Source: Apophysomyces variabilis
Taxonomy: Eukaryota > Mucoromycota > Mucoromycetes > Mucorales > Mucoraceae
Length of the DNA stretch: 64,000 nt
Assembly: GCA_002749535.1 (NCBI GenBank)
Contig: MZZL01000132.1
Span: 92,723 to 156,722 of the forward strand
Direction of reading: 5' to 3'
How positions within the stretch are numbered: the first letter of the stretch is position 1; each line of letters begins with the position of its first letter. Both the position numbers and the translations under genes were made by a program. The notes below the pieces were generated by a model, which was not told the DNA's origin, ran no database searches, and worked only from the letters and a program-made list of their open reading frames with translations. Positions 47,348-61,261 of this stretch are shown in pieces.

Positions 47348-47839
47348 GAATCAATATCACTAACCAATGGAAACGGATGTCACTAGCTTATGAAGACTAG
47401 TATGGTCGGGCTTCTCTTCTGCAAATCCCAACAGCTTAGAAAATAAAACCAGCCTCCCATTTTATTCAAATGCTTCCAGGCACTACAAGCCTAGACAGTA
47501 ACATACATAGTCTCCTAGCAATCGATCTCCTGAGCCTGTAATTTTGGAATTGGAGCCATTATAAGTTGTTGAAATGCCCTGCTTGCAAACAGAGTGTTTC
47601 ATGGCCATGGTAACATCTGTTTATGTAAGCCCCTTCTTTGGTCTTGAATGACGTTCTCGATAAGTTTTAAGGACACATATCTACAGACAAACTATACGAA
47701 CTTAGTAGTTGTAAAATTCAAAGCAAATGCGCATAAAACTGTAATGCGATGATATTAGATGTGTGTGAACCTAAATTCACGCTTATGGAGTACATCGTTC
47801 TATGCTGTTTATTGAATCCAATTTTATGCTACTCTCACA
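47348..47839. other. Intergenic after the acyltransferase
   Basis: 3' side of the acyltransferase gene; no gene recognised. Confidence 0.4.
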
Positions 47840-48260
47840 CAAGTTTTGCGTGCATGCGAAAACCAAGTTTGCGTTAAAAGCAAAAATAACTATCCACCAT
47901 TAGTAAAATATGTTATACCGAAGGCATCAGCTCGGTCCTCCAATGGACGCAAAATCGATTAGAGCAGCATAAAACATACATTCATAGTGAGTAAATGGAA
48001 GAATATGTTCATATCTTTTATTTACCCCCGAAGGGTATCCCATCTCTCAGTGTAGGCGCTCACGCCGCACCAAATCCATGATGGGCGTCAGCAATCAGAA
48101 AAGGACGCAAATTGTCCAGGAATGGACATCCGGCGCAGAAGTCACTCACCCAGCCGCTTGATGATGTTTTGCTTGCCTTCGCCCTCAGAATATGGGAAGG
48201 AGCAGAGTCAGGAATCATGATGATGTTCGGACCGCTTTGTTGTATTACCGCTTTTTGCAT
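47840..48260 (-). pseudogene. Older relative of the dispersed repeat (copy C), transposon-derived coding remnant
   Basis: Shares, with many differences, the part of copy B around 61240-61500. The start ACAAGTTTTGCGT is common to both. On the minus strand a conserved exon reads MDLVRRERLH in C and TIDFVRRGPQPMRWDYPSE in B; both end in (G/D)YPS followed by a GT donor, and both continue after the intron with an exon starting DR/DQ. Upstream, C has an open stretch with NIIMIPDSAPSHILRAKA (about 48160-48230). A stop codon interrupts the C exon. The element class is not recognised; it looks like the 3' end of a transposon protein gene. Confidence 0.5.
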
Positions 48261-49907
48261 TTTGGCCGCGTCTGACGTTTCAGGTTCTCTTGAATGTCCG
48301 GAAGCATATGTTGTCCTTGTATTCAGAAATGGATACTCGCGCCAATTGACCTGAACAGAGTGTACAATGAGTGATATTTGTAATATGTTTGTTCAAGAGC
48401 TATTGTTTCCTGAGATTAGATGGCTATATAACAGTAACAATATTCACTGTTGTCGTACGTTATTTCACCCACTGCTTTTCTATAAAGATACCTTGTACTC
48501 ACTTTTTGTTCAGACTTTGTGCATTTTCTGGGAGAGATAATGTTAAAGACTAATAATTGTTGTAGTAGTAGGAAATTACCTTGATTGAGACTGCAGCGTA
48601 TCATTACGTATACTTATGCTTTCATGCTTGTAAGATTGGTCTAGCATACTGGAATCATGCGGTTAGATATACCTTTTCATCTCTGTGCACTTTGACTTAC
48701 CAGTTGGATTTTTCATACATTTTATTGATGAACTTAATTAATAGATCACGCAATTCAAGATGCAGTCCGAGATAAAGCCAAAACAAAGGATGAGGAGAAC
48801 AACACATCGTCTTATCAATGAAGGGACGCGTCATAGTTAATGTTTGAACAATCCCGATGATAGGGAAAATGTTATTGATCGATGTTATTGGAACAAGCTG
48901 CACCGAAAACAATGCCATTCGGTTTTGGATAGATTGAAAGCACCATATGGAAAAGCAGAGCCATGATCGATCCTGGATGGCATATATCGATGGAATAATT
49001 TATACTGTATGTTTGGATTGACATACGTTACACGCATGAACTGCCTTACATCTTTTGGGTAAATCAATCAATCTACATTCGTTTTATTCGTTATTTGTCT
49101 GTATAACCGTAATAGGCATCATCAACGAGATTATGTATTCTTCTTAACCGAAATGAACATGATGCTCGGCAAATTCAAATTGCAAGATTACAATAACGAT
49201 GATAGATTATCGGCTCGTCTCGTTCTATCCCGTTTAATTGGTTTTTGAATGAACATTGTCATAAAGTAGTAAGACCATGTTATTTTGCTTCTTTCTTTTT
49301 AGACCTTTAAAAAGATTTGTGCTATGCACAGTAGAAGCGCACCTTGAACATCCTGTTGCGGCAACATGTCAGTGCAAAAGTACCTTTTAAGTGGCGGAAA
49401 TTACATTGCAAAAACCCATACACCCAAGCTCAAAAAGAGCTTCCATTTTTCATAATGATCCTTTTCGTAGTGAAATACTGCGGTCAACGAAATTAGACGG
49501 TGACACTGTTACTGTAGTTGCGAATGTTACTCATATCCAATCGTGAAAAAGACGAACTGTTACCGAACGGTTCGGACTTTTTTCTTTGGAGATGTAATTT
49601 CAGAAGCCGCCATTGCAAGATCATCTATCGATTGGAGGGCATCACAGGAAAAGGTAAATCAAATAGATAGCTAGTTATGTAATCATTCTCTGACTTCTGC
49701 ATTGGAACATAAAACTGTTGCTGCACTGTGTATTAAAAGCAAGCTATCTATAAGTGTACAGGGAGTGCAAGGTTAACATGGTTCACTTGCGAACAGTTTC
49801 CGCCACCTGTTGAGATGATCTCCTTTTGTGACTTGCAATCGATTGGTCCTCCGTTACTCATTAGGGATCGACCACTGGATACGTTTAAAGCTTCCTTCTT
49901 TTCTGCT
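48261..49907. other. Intergenic region before aspartokinase
   Basis: About 1.6 kb, AT-rich, no supported gene or repeat. It contains the aspartokinase promoter; I did not find a clear TGACTCA general-amino-acid-control site close to the start. Confidence 0.4.
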
Positions 49908-51735
49908 ATGCACCCTAAAGTAAAGCTTCGTACTAACAGAGAAGGACAGCCATGGGTGGTTCAGAAATATGGAGGCACCAGTGTTGGCAAGCTCCTGGAC
50001 GACATCGCGTCCACCATTGTCCCGTAAGTGCGATCTACCTTCGAACCGCTCGGAATGAGCCAACTGTGAAGGACACGCACATGGCTCTGGACAATAAAAT
50101 GACAAAGGAACTAATGGGTTCGCTGGCCTAAGATCATTTATGGATACATATCGTGTTGCTGTGGTTTGTTCTGCAAGAAGTGGTGAATCTAAAAAGACTG
50201 GTACAACGAACAGGTAAAGTACACTACTGGAAGGAATATCCAATATAAAGATGTTATTTAGACTGTTAAGAGCAGCAGAAGAAGCATTAAAAGAGGGTTC
50301 ATCCGAATATCTCGAAATTGTAAAGGATATCACCCAAGATCATCTGGAGGCTGCAAGAGAACATGTGAAAGATCCGACCATTTTGCAGGATCTTGAGAAC
50401 CAGCTGCAGAATGATTGTTTCAAACTCCGGTCATTTTTGCAAGCAGCCGAGGTAATTAGACAAAGAAAAAAAAAATCGACCTTTTTAAGCGAAGACGGTT
50501 TAGATCATCGATGAAATCTCTCCAAGGTCACGGGACATCATTGCAAGTATTGGGGAGAAGCTATCCTGCACCATTGTCACAGCGGCTCTAAGGGATAGGG
50601 TGAGTTGAAGGGAAAAGAGAGAGACGGGGCTTATATTGAAGGGAACGGCATAATATCTAGGGCATCGATGCTGAATTGGTGATGCTCAATAATATCATTG
50701 ACCAAGAATTCACTGTTTTAAATCAAGATTTCTATGATTATGTGGCATCACGCATAGCATCATTAATTCATGGATGTGGCTCGAAAGTCCCTGTTCTGAC
50801 AGGTAATTAAGAACGGGGACATTTCACATCTAATAACTGTAATATAGGTTTCTTCGGAAATGTCCCAGGCAGCCTGTTAGCTACCATGGGAAGGGGTTAT
50901 ACCGATCTTTGTGCTGCACTCGTTGCGGTTGGCCTGCAAGCGCAGGAACTCCAAATCTGGAAAGAAGTGGACGGCATCTTTACGGCAGATCCCAGGAAAG
51001 TGAAGGGCGCTAGACTGTTATTATCAGTGAGTCCAGAAGAAGCCGCAGAGTTGACATATTATGGTTCCGAAGTCATACATCCTTTCACAATGGAGCAAAT
51101 AATCCGAGTCGGCATTCCTATACGCATAAAAAATGTAAAAAATCCTGCTGGACCAGGTACTATCATATTTCCTACACCTAAATCACAAAGCCATTCCGTC
51201 CCACGTCATCCCACCGCTGTCACCGTTAAAGACAATGTCTGTGTACTTAACATACACTCCAATCGGAAAAACGTCAGTCATGGCTTTTTAGCAAAGATAT
51301 TTACTATCCTAGACGATCACGGGATTGTGGTCGACCTAATTTCAACATCAGAGGTGCACGTGTCCATGGCTCTGGGAGCTGACATGGTGGAAAGTAATTT
51401 GGAGCACGCAAGAAAGGAGCTAGAAACACTGGGCACTGTAAGTTTTCCACTGCATATCGGAAGTTGGGCTAAAGGTATCCTTGTCTTAGGTGGATGTGGT
51501 TCATGACATGGCTATCCTGTCATTGGTCGGCAAACATATGAAAAATTCAATAGGACTCGCGGGTAAAATGTTTAGTACTCTTGCCAAAGCGAATATCAAC
51601 ATCGAAATTATCTCTCAAGAAGCATCCGAAATCAACATATCCTGTGTTGTAGAAGAGAAAAAGGCACTGGAAGCGTTGAAAGCCATTCATGAGGAATTAC
51701 TCCGTTTAGATCCAGGCGTACAAGGAGTGCAGTAG
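49908..51735 (+). CDS. HOM3: Aspartokinase (Hom3 type, monofunctional)
   Basis: Cytosolic enzyme that phosphorylates L-aspartate, the first step toward threonine, methionine and isoleucine; fungal forms are inhibited by threonine. The start MHPKVKLRTN is chosen because the kinase core WVVQKYGGTSVGK begins soon after, as in yeast Hom3. Several introns interrupt it (for example from 50024, from about 50214, and around 50450-50510). Core landmarks are RVAVVCSARSGESKKTGTT, VPVLTGFFGNVPG, MGRGYTDLCAALVAVGLQA, LQIWKEVDGIFTADPRKV, LTYYGSEVIHPFTMEQI and VGIPIRIKNVKNP. Two ACT domains follow: VCVLNIHSNRKNVSHGFL with DLISTSEVHVSMAL, and MAILSLVGKHMKNSIGLAG with NIEIISQEASEINISCVVEE. All catalytic motifs appear intact. 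Confidence 0.93.
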
Positions 51736-51823
51736 ATTATTTATCCAATTCAGTAAAGATAAGATTTATTCCGCAAACACATAACTGAATTCATTGTTGT
51801 TCGAGCTAAGAAAAAATTTCGAT

Positions 51824-53508
<1,685 letters not shown>

Positions 53509-55268
53509 ATGGCGCCAATCGTGATTCTTGATAATGGCGCATCGACCATGAAGGTCGGTCTGGATAACGAGTTATCACCAAGGTATATAAGTGGGCTGGT
53601 TAGAAGCCTGTTGTTCCATGCGTTGACCTGATTGAAAGGCTTATATCGAACGCGATTATACGAGGACGAACGGATCGCCGTCACTTCATTGGAGACCAGT
53701 TGGATCAATGCAGCGATTTCTCGTCACTTTTTTACCGCTTGCCGTTTGAAAAAGTGACAATTCCCTGTTGGAGGAACTTGGCATTGATTTTTTGATAGGG
53801 TTTCCTAACCAATTGGGGAGTAGAACGAACTATTTGGGATAGACTCTTTAAGGACGTACTCAAGGTATCCGGCTTTTGCATATGGGGAAAGAACTTCCAA
53901 TTATTAAGTGTAATGATAGATTGACACAAAAGGAAGCCGGCTGTTAATTACTGAACCATGCTTCAACCTGCCTGCGATACAAGAAGCGTATGACCAAATT
54001 GTATTTGAAGAATATGAATTTGCATCGTGTTACCGAACTATTGGTAAATGGCAATTATACGTAAGACACTGGTCTAATGCGAGTTTACTCTATCTAGCTC
54101 CTCAACTTTGTATATACAATGATATAGCACCCTTATTTGATGACAAACCAGGATCTATTCCGGATTGTGCGTTAATCGTGGACTCCGGCTTTTCGTTTAC
54201 ACATATTGTACCTTTCTTAAAAGGTAAACCTATAGGCAAAGGTATTAGAAGGTATACACGTTAATGGAACGATAAGAGCGAGGGATAACAGGAATGACGA
54301 TGTTGTTTTCATTATTTGACAGGATCAACGTTGGAGGAAAGCTGTTAACGAACCAACTCAAGGAGACTGTGTCTTTTCGGTGAGCTTAGGTTAAAAATAA
54401 AAGAGCGAATATTTTCTAACAAATGCATAGGCATTACGATATGATGGAGGAGACACATATTATAAATGAGGTGAAGGAAACCTGTTGCTTCGTATCACAA
54501 GACGTATTCTCAGATTTGCAGCTATGCAAGTAGGTTTTCGTTTGTACTTGTGCATGATCATTTGTATTAATTGAACGATCAGGAGACCTTACGATCAAAA
54601 TCCTATTGTGCAAGAGTATGTGCTGCCGGACTTTACCAATCGTAGCCGAGGACATATTCGGCCCAAACAAGGAAGACAAGCTGTGGATGCTGCTGAGCAA
54701 GTTTTGCCAATGAACAATGAGCGGTTCATGATACCTGAAATTTTGATGCATCCGTCTGATATTGGGTTACAGCAAGCTGGCATACCTGAAACGATTGCTG
54801 AAAGTGTTGATGCTTGTGATGCAGGTAAAGGAAAGGTCTTATTAATGCTAGATATATCCACTAAAATGAAGAGTAGAACTTCGAGGGCTTTTGTTCGCCA
54901 ATGTTGTACTGGTAGGAGGAAATGCGAAATTTCCTGGGTATAAGGAACGCATGTAAGTAGTAGGGAAAGTATGGTATGTTCAGCGCTGATGGATGGGTCT
55001 CGGAACGAAGTGAAAAGGATCTAAGGCAACTCGTACCAAGTGAATACGAAATACGAGTCGCAGTTCCTTCAGAGTAAGTTTCCGTAAACGTAAGAATGGG
55101 GTGAGGCCAATTTACGAGTTATTTAGTCCTGTGGGCTATGCGTGGGCTGGAGGTCAACGATTGGTGTCACTTAGCACCAAAACAGATCTCCAGAAAAAGT
55201 TTGTTCATCGCAAGGATTATATGGAATATGGCAGTGAAATATGTCGGCGGAAATTCGGGTCACTTTAA
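53509..55268 (+). CDS. ARP6: Actin-related protein 6 (SWR1 complex)
   Basis: Nuclear actin-fold subunit of the SW+R1/SRCAP chromatin remodeller that exchanges H2A.Z. The gene has at least nine short exons. Following the conserved sequence: [18 protein letters not shown]; then [20 protein letters not shown] with [56 protein letters not shown] with [112 protein letters not shown]; and [11 protein letters not shown] with [15 protein letters not shown] at the end. These follow Arp6 and not conventional actin (for example the long [10 protein letters not shown] block). Exon borders in the middle are approximate but each conserved block is intact. Confidence 0.9.
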
Positions 55269-55448
55269 ATATGGCAGGAGAAGCGAGTGATACTTCCCTT
55301 TTTCCGTTACCACGTGGGACGATTAAGTTGACAAAGACAAACGACAACTGGTTCTCGAATTACAACATATGCGAGTTTAATAGAAAGAAATAGCTTGCTT
55401 TTGGTTTAGGAGCGGTTCTCGAATGTCGGATAATGTCCGTTTTTATTC

Positions 55449-55788
55449 ATGATTAAAAATAACGAACAGAAGGTTGAAAAGCAGCAGCTCTACCTGCCCA
55501 AAAACCGGGTAAAACGAAACAGAGTACTTTCGTTGAAAGAAGACGATGATTTATTGCTCGGTCCTGAAGTACAAAACTTCCATGACTCCCGAGTGTTTTT
55601 CCGCGAAGCACCCAGGGAATTGGGTCTCCGTCGATCCTTGTAAGTCACCGATCCAAGATTTGTCAACAACTTTCAATGGCCGTGCACATCATCCGTTTGC
55701 TAATCCACAAACTTAAAGTCGTGCTCCTATTTCGCTCAGCGAAGCACTACAGGAAATGCTCAATGCGACACTGATTTATCCTTTGTAA
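55449..55788 (+). CDS. Small unknown protein, two exons
   Basis: Proposed exons are 55449-55639 and 55719-55788, with a GTAAGT donor and AAG acceptor; the junction keeps frame, giving 86 residues. The N-terminus is basic (PKNRVKRNRVLSLKEDDDLL). The middle is GPEVQNFHDSRVFFREAPRE. The joined tail is LGLRRSFRAPISLSEALQEM followed by a short hydrophobic end. I recognise no family. The continuous polar, helix-prone sequence over the splice site and its own stop codon favour a real gene. It lies 180 bases after ARP6 on the same strand. Confidence 0.45.
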
Positions 55789-56771
55789 ACTCTCTCTTTT
55801 CCTTAGTTTGCTTGACGTTGATATCGTGACGAAAAAAAGAAATCAGAATTCTTTGTTGATAATGCAGTCTATTAGATTAGAGCTTTTAAGAGCGATCAGC
55901 ATTTCGATCTTCTCTGGTCATGGAACACTTCTAATGTTTAGCAAAATAGAAAAAGATACTATTTTTGGTACCGATTGTTTGTCACACATAAGGGGTGAAG
56001 GAAAAAAAGAAAGAGCTATCATCAGTACTGTGAAGAACAAGGGAATCCACCACGTGCGTGAAGAGAATGCCAAGTAAGACGATTGGGTGATATGAAACCC
56101 TTCGTAGCGTAATTCGGAAACAATGCTCTAGGCCAAAGCTGAGGGGAAAACGGAGATAAGAAGTTTGTGCGCCACAGTGGAAACGAAAGAAAAGTAGATG
56201 CGGATATGGAGCAGAGAAGGGTGCACTAGCGGACATTAAAAATATCGTAGTTAGTGCTGTCCCTTTTTTTTCTTTTTTTTTTTTTTTTGAGAAAAAAATT
56301 ACCACGCAACCTTCGGGTTGTCATGCCAAATGAACGGAATTGGATTTTTGAATAAGAAATGGTGAAAATGATTGTTTAGGACTAAAGAAGATAGATAAAT
56401 GCACGAACGGAAACAAAGTTGAATAGGCTCATACGAAAATAGCAACACGTACACGATCAATTGCAACTCAACAGTAATAAATTTTGTCCTCGCACTCATT
56501 ATGATATTCATCCAATTATTTAAAACTCCTTCGATCTCGCCCTTTTCCTTTAGCCCCATCCTTTTTTTTTCCCTGTGCGCTCCTTTTTCTTTCCTGTTTC
56601 TCTCTCTCTCACTTTCTCTCTCTCTTTCTTCTTATCATTCCTTCCCCTCTTCATAGAATCGCCTCTCCGAAGAAGAAAGACGAAAAAAAACTCTAATCAC
56701 GAAAAGACGACCTTGAACAAGAAAGCAGCGCGAACCCATCCCAATCTTTTTCCCTTTTCGACATATCCAAC
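55789..56771. other. Intergenic; pyrimidine-rich promoter of the secreted protein gene
   Basis: No gene. A T-rich tract lies at 56261-56290 and a long CT-rich tract at 56569-56650 just upstream of the following gene, typical of a strong fungal promoter and 5' UTR. Confidence 0.5.
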
Positions 56772-58505
56772 ATGCGTACCGCTATCTTCTGTCTTGCGGC
56801 TATCGCCCAACTTGTTCTGGCTGCCGCAGAACCAACCAAAATCCCATTGTACCGTCGATCCGACAATGGCATCGTAAAGGCCGCTGGCCAAGAACTTAGT
56901 AACGGTGTTGTATGTTAACCAATCTACTACATACATCTCCTTCCCCCTTTTTTCTCTGTTATGCTGTTTTCGCTAAACTGCTTTTACTTCCTAGCTCGCC
57001 GGAAAAGTCAAGATTGGCGGTCAAGAATTCACCATGGCTTTTGATACCAGTAAGTAAAACTGAAAACGAATATTATTATTTTGTTTGTTTCTTGCTGATC
57101 TTTATTTACGCTTCAATCATCAATTTTAGCTACCGGATTTTCCTGGGTTCGCGGCTCCAAAGTAAGTCATTCCGGAACCACACTTAAATTTTTTGATACT
57201 TATCTTCTATTTTAGTGTAAAACTGAGAACTGTCTCGATCGTTGCACCTATTACAGCAGACGTTCCGACGGACCTGCCCATCCAACTGACAAGAAATTCT
57301 CAGTTGAATACGGCAATGCGTGCGTTGATACCCGCGTTGTCCTCGATACCTTTGAGTTCGCTGGTCTGAAAGTTAAGAACATGCCATTTGGTTCTGCTTA
57401 CCGAATGAGCGGTTTTGATCACGGATTTGGTACGTACTGATACGATACATACTGGGATTCACGTTACATTCTCACTGTATATGACTCCTTGCTTAGATGG
57501 CTATCTCGGTCTTGGTCGCAACGTCGATTGGAACCAGACCAAGATTCACTCCACCGCCGCTGGCAGTACGTTTCTTTTTTAAGCTTTCTAAGGAGCCTTC
57601 GCCAAATCGTACTAAACTTCTTTTTTTTCTGCACATTAGGTCTTTCGAAGCGTGATATGCAATTGCCTGATTCTGCATTCGTGCCCAACGCTTACCAACA
57701 GGCCAGCGGTATCGACAGTGCTCAGTTTGGTATGTACACAACTACTACCAGCGATAATGGTTTTGGCGCTAACGGCGCTGGCAGCGGAGGCCAGCAGCCG
57801 CCTGCCGACCCCAACCAACCTGGCAACCAAACCCCTCCTCCTCCTGTTAACGGCACCACCACAAACCAACCCAACCAAACCCAACCACCTCAACCTCAGC
57901 AGACGCCTACTGACAACGGTGTTACATCTGGCGGTTTCGGCTTCATCAAGCGTCACAACAAGGATGTGGCTGGTTACCTTGTCCTTGGTGGTGTCGATTC
58001 CAGCGTTATTGAAGGCGATGTCAACTACATCAAGTTGTCTGACAAACATGACGGCTGGGATGTCTGCATCCGTGATGCCAGCTTCGGTCACTTGAATCTT
58101 AAGCAAGAAAAGGGCGCTGTTGCCTCCATTAGCACCTCATCCCACTTCATCACTTTGCCTGCCGACCAAGCCGATAAATTCCACGCGAAGTTCGGTGGCA
58201 AGTACTATCAGTCCACCAAGACTTACAGCGTCAAGTGCTCCGATATCAAGAAACTCCCTCCTCTCAAAGTGACTCTTGAGGATCACGTCGTTGAGATTCC
58301 CGCTAGTTATTGGACCCGTGAGATTGATGCCGACCGCGACTGCTGTGCTACCAACATTGCTCGCGGAAACTCCAATGCCGACTGGGTCCTGGGAACCACG
58401 TTCACTAATGCTTTCTACACTACGTTTGACACTGCCGACAACAGAATCGGTTTGGCCTTGAAGAAGGGTCAGAAGAATGATGGTCTCAAGATCTACAAGA
58501 AATAA
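56772..58505 (+). CDS. Secreted pepsin-fold protein, probably catalytically inactive
   Basis: Proposed exons are 56772-56909, 56995-57049, 57130-57161, 57216-57429, 57497-57565 and 57640-58505, giving 457 residues. The first 21 residues are a signal peptide (MRTAIFCLAAIAQLVLAAA). The A1 aspartic-protease fold is clear: GKVKIGGQEFTMAFDT joined to TTGFSWVRGSKCKTENC; VEYGNACVDTRVVLDTFEF; DGYLGLGR; LVLGGVDSSVIEGDVNYI; and WVLGTTFTNAFYTTFDTADN with RIGLALKK. A Pro/Gln/Asn-rich insert of about 70 residues lies around residues 235-305. Both active-site loops are altered: the first reads FDTTTGFSW where the family has FDTGSSxxW, and the second reads ASISTSSHFITLP where the family has an Asp in aivDTGTslitlP. 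It is therefore a probable pseudoprotease, perhaps a binding or wall protein. Strong codon bias and the CT-rich promoter suggest high expression. Confidence 0.88.
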
Positions 58506-61261
58506 TAAACCGTCAATCGCTGTGACTATAAAATAAATAAAGATTCGCCCTTACCAAGATATTCATCGTTTATTCAGACTTTTTTCTTTCGTGTCACATT
58601 AAAGAAGTAAGCTTTCTTTCTCCGTCGACCATTGAGAGGTAACGGTACCTGCAATGATCCGACCAATGCTTTGCCACAAGACAAGACATGCGTATATTTG
58701 CTTTAAAAAGGGGCACTTAGAAGCTAGTGATACGAACAACATCACACAGGATAAATTCATAGTAGGAAAACAATGGCCTTTGCACACGAAAAAGTAATGT
58801 ATGTTAGACATGTGACCACGACTTTGTAATCTTGATGTTCTGAATATCGACTTATTACAAACTCCACGCAAAAGCGGTTCGTCTCTTTGTTCATGTTTTT
58901 CCCCACCTCCCTCTGTTTCCGGCGCTTAACCTAAGTAAGCTCCCACTTGCAGATTTAAAACAAGCATACCGTTGCCTATCGATATGCTTATAGCCATGGC
59001 AAACCTATGATTTGGTCAATATAATCGGCACGAGACATATAAGAATCGTAATGAGCGATCAGGCTAAAATAGATGGTGCCACAAGAATGAGAAATGCAAA
59101 GTTAAAATCTGTTGATGCTCCTCTCCTTATCCAGTGTTTCTTTGATATTTATTAAAGGAGTCTCTTTTTTTTCTCAAAGATATAAGTTATTTCCGTGAAG
59201 TGAGCTGTTGGACAAAGCCGAAAATTAGTTCACGATAATCTATGATGCCATGTAGACCCATACTCGGAAGTTGTTTTCTCTATAGCTTCTGCACGGTGCA
59301 AAATACGTTGAGAGATAGAGTTTATAATTTGTCGATATAATTTCCGGATCTAATTGTACGTACATTTTTAGCAAAGTATGATAGTTTAACAACTAAATAT
59401 ACGAACGGACGTCTCTTTTGAGGAAGAGAATGGCTGTGTGTTCAAAATAGCAAACCACCATTTTGACTTTACCTGGTTACATGCATGGGTACGGAGACAT
59501 CCGCTTAGTTCTGTGTGTAGCACTACACAAATACACAAAGTTTTCTTTCTCCATTGCAGCAGAATCTATTTTGGTTAATTATGGCTGAAAGAAAACCAAA
59601 GTCTGTCATTAGAAAACCGATGTCAGGTCATCCAATCCAGTTTAAGATCATTTTAACACCAGCAGAGATGGTTATGTTCATTAAACTCCTTTCTGTGTCT
59701 CTGTAACCGCAGTAAATACCGCTTGCTTTAGAATTCTCTTCTTGTTAGAAACGTTTCCATGATAACAGTGAAGAAAAGAAAAAAAATATCCGACATTGTC
59801 GTTATCCAAGGAACGATCTACAGCTTTCGTGTCGTCCTATATTATCCATAGCTTATGGGAACGTAAAGAAGTATGAGCGTGATAGTACAGAAAAGCAAAG
59901 CAAAAAAGAAAAAGCCCCTGCGCTGACTCAGGGATCGCCCTTAGGGCCGTCCGACGTGGTCTATATGACCTAGCCGTCATTAGTCTTTTCTGATGGCTCT
60001 CCCTTTCTGTGATTAACTTACACCTTGCTCATGTCCGCTCCATGACACATCTTATTCCTTTCTTTCCCTCCTTTATTTTTTGACGTATCCACGAATGACA
60101 GCATAGATCTTGCAGTTCGTCGATTTGCTTTTATGTATCTTAATCCTTTATTAGGATTCACAAACTTGAATGTAACCATAAAACCGGTTAAACCTGTCAA
60201 ATTGTATCGGACCGCTATTCAGCAGCTATTTACATTCTTGCAGCAATTTCTCCCATCTGCTCCAGTTATCCCTTTTTACATCTCCGTCTTACTACACTTT
60301 TGGAGCTGCATTTCTTCTTCTGAAAATTGTGTCGGAATGCATATTCTTGGCTTCGCAGAATTCTACCTTTTAACCCCCCCCCATGTCACGGAATGATGCA
60401 ATATAAAATCAGTGCCCGAATTTAGTTTAGTCTCGTTCGTCCGTTATTTTTCTTCCGTTATGGCAGAATTGATTTTAAGAAAGGAACCGTTCAGATACTT
60501 ATCTTTGTATTTTTGGGCCCATCAGGCCCCGGTTACAGAGCATTGTCCTTATGATGATTTGGTGACCTTGAGGTGAAGATGGTTTATCTGCAGTAAGCTG
60601 CATCAAATACCTAAGAATTTGATGAGGAGCTTATAGTGCAGTCAATGTTTTACATCTTTTTGTCTCAACAGTCTTTTATTATCTGTGGTCTCCGACCCTT
60701 TTCTTTCTCTTTGCTTTATGTTGTCACAGTACCTGTGCTTTGCCGTGTCAAGTTATACAGTATTTGTTGCAACAATCAGTGAAATGTCTCTGTCTTCGTC
60801 ATTGTAAAGTCTATATCTGTGTCTATTTGCACCCTATATATTCTGTACCTTACGGGGGTTAGCAATGAACTTTGGTTTAGGCTTATGGTATTGTATCTAT
60901 CTAGCGAATAGATGTTCCCCTTATCCCTGCATTAGCTGAGGACATGCTTTCTATTCTATGTGATCATGTTGCTGTAAACAACCTCATTGAATATAATTTG
61001 AGCGTTGAAAGCAGTTATTATCAGTAGAATGAACCTATTCCTGTAAGCATTCATTTTTCAGATTCACATACAGTAGCAAGCACAGCTTTGTCTAGGATCC
61101 AGGTATCAGCGTTCAATGTTGCTGGAAGGATATTAATATCTTGAAGGATTATGACTAGCAAGCAAGCCTAAGTGACAAAAGGCATCTTGTGCATAACAGC
61201 TCACTGTTTGTCCATTGATATTTCATGCAACCCTAATACAAGTTTTGCGTCCGGAAAAGGT
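58506..61261. other. Long gene-poor stretch
   Basis: About 2.75 kb with no supported gene on either strand. AT-rich, with short T and A runs. Probably old transposon-derived or spacer DNA; no terminal repeats or coding relics were readable. Confidence 0.45.
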
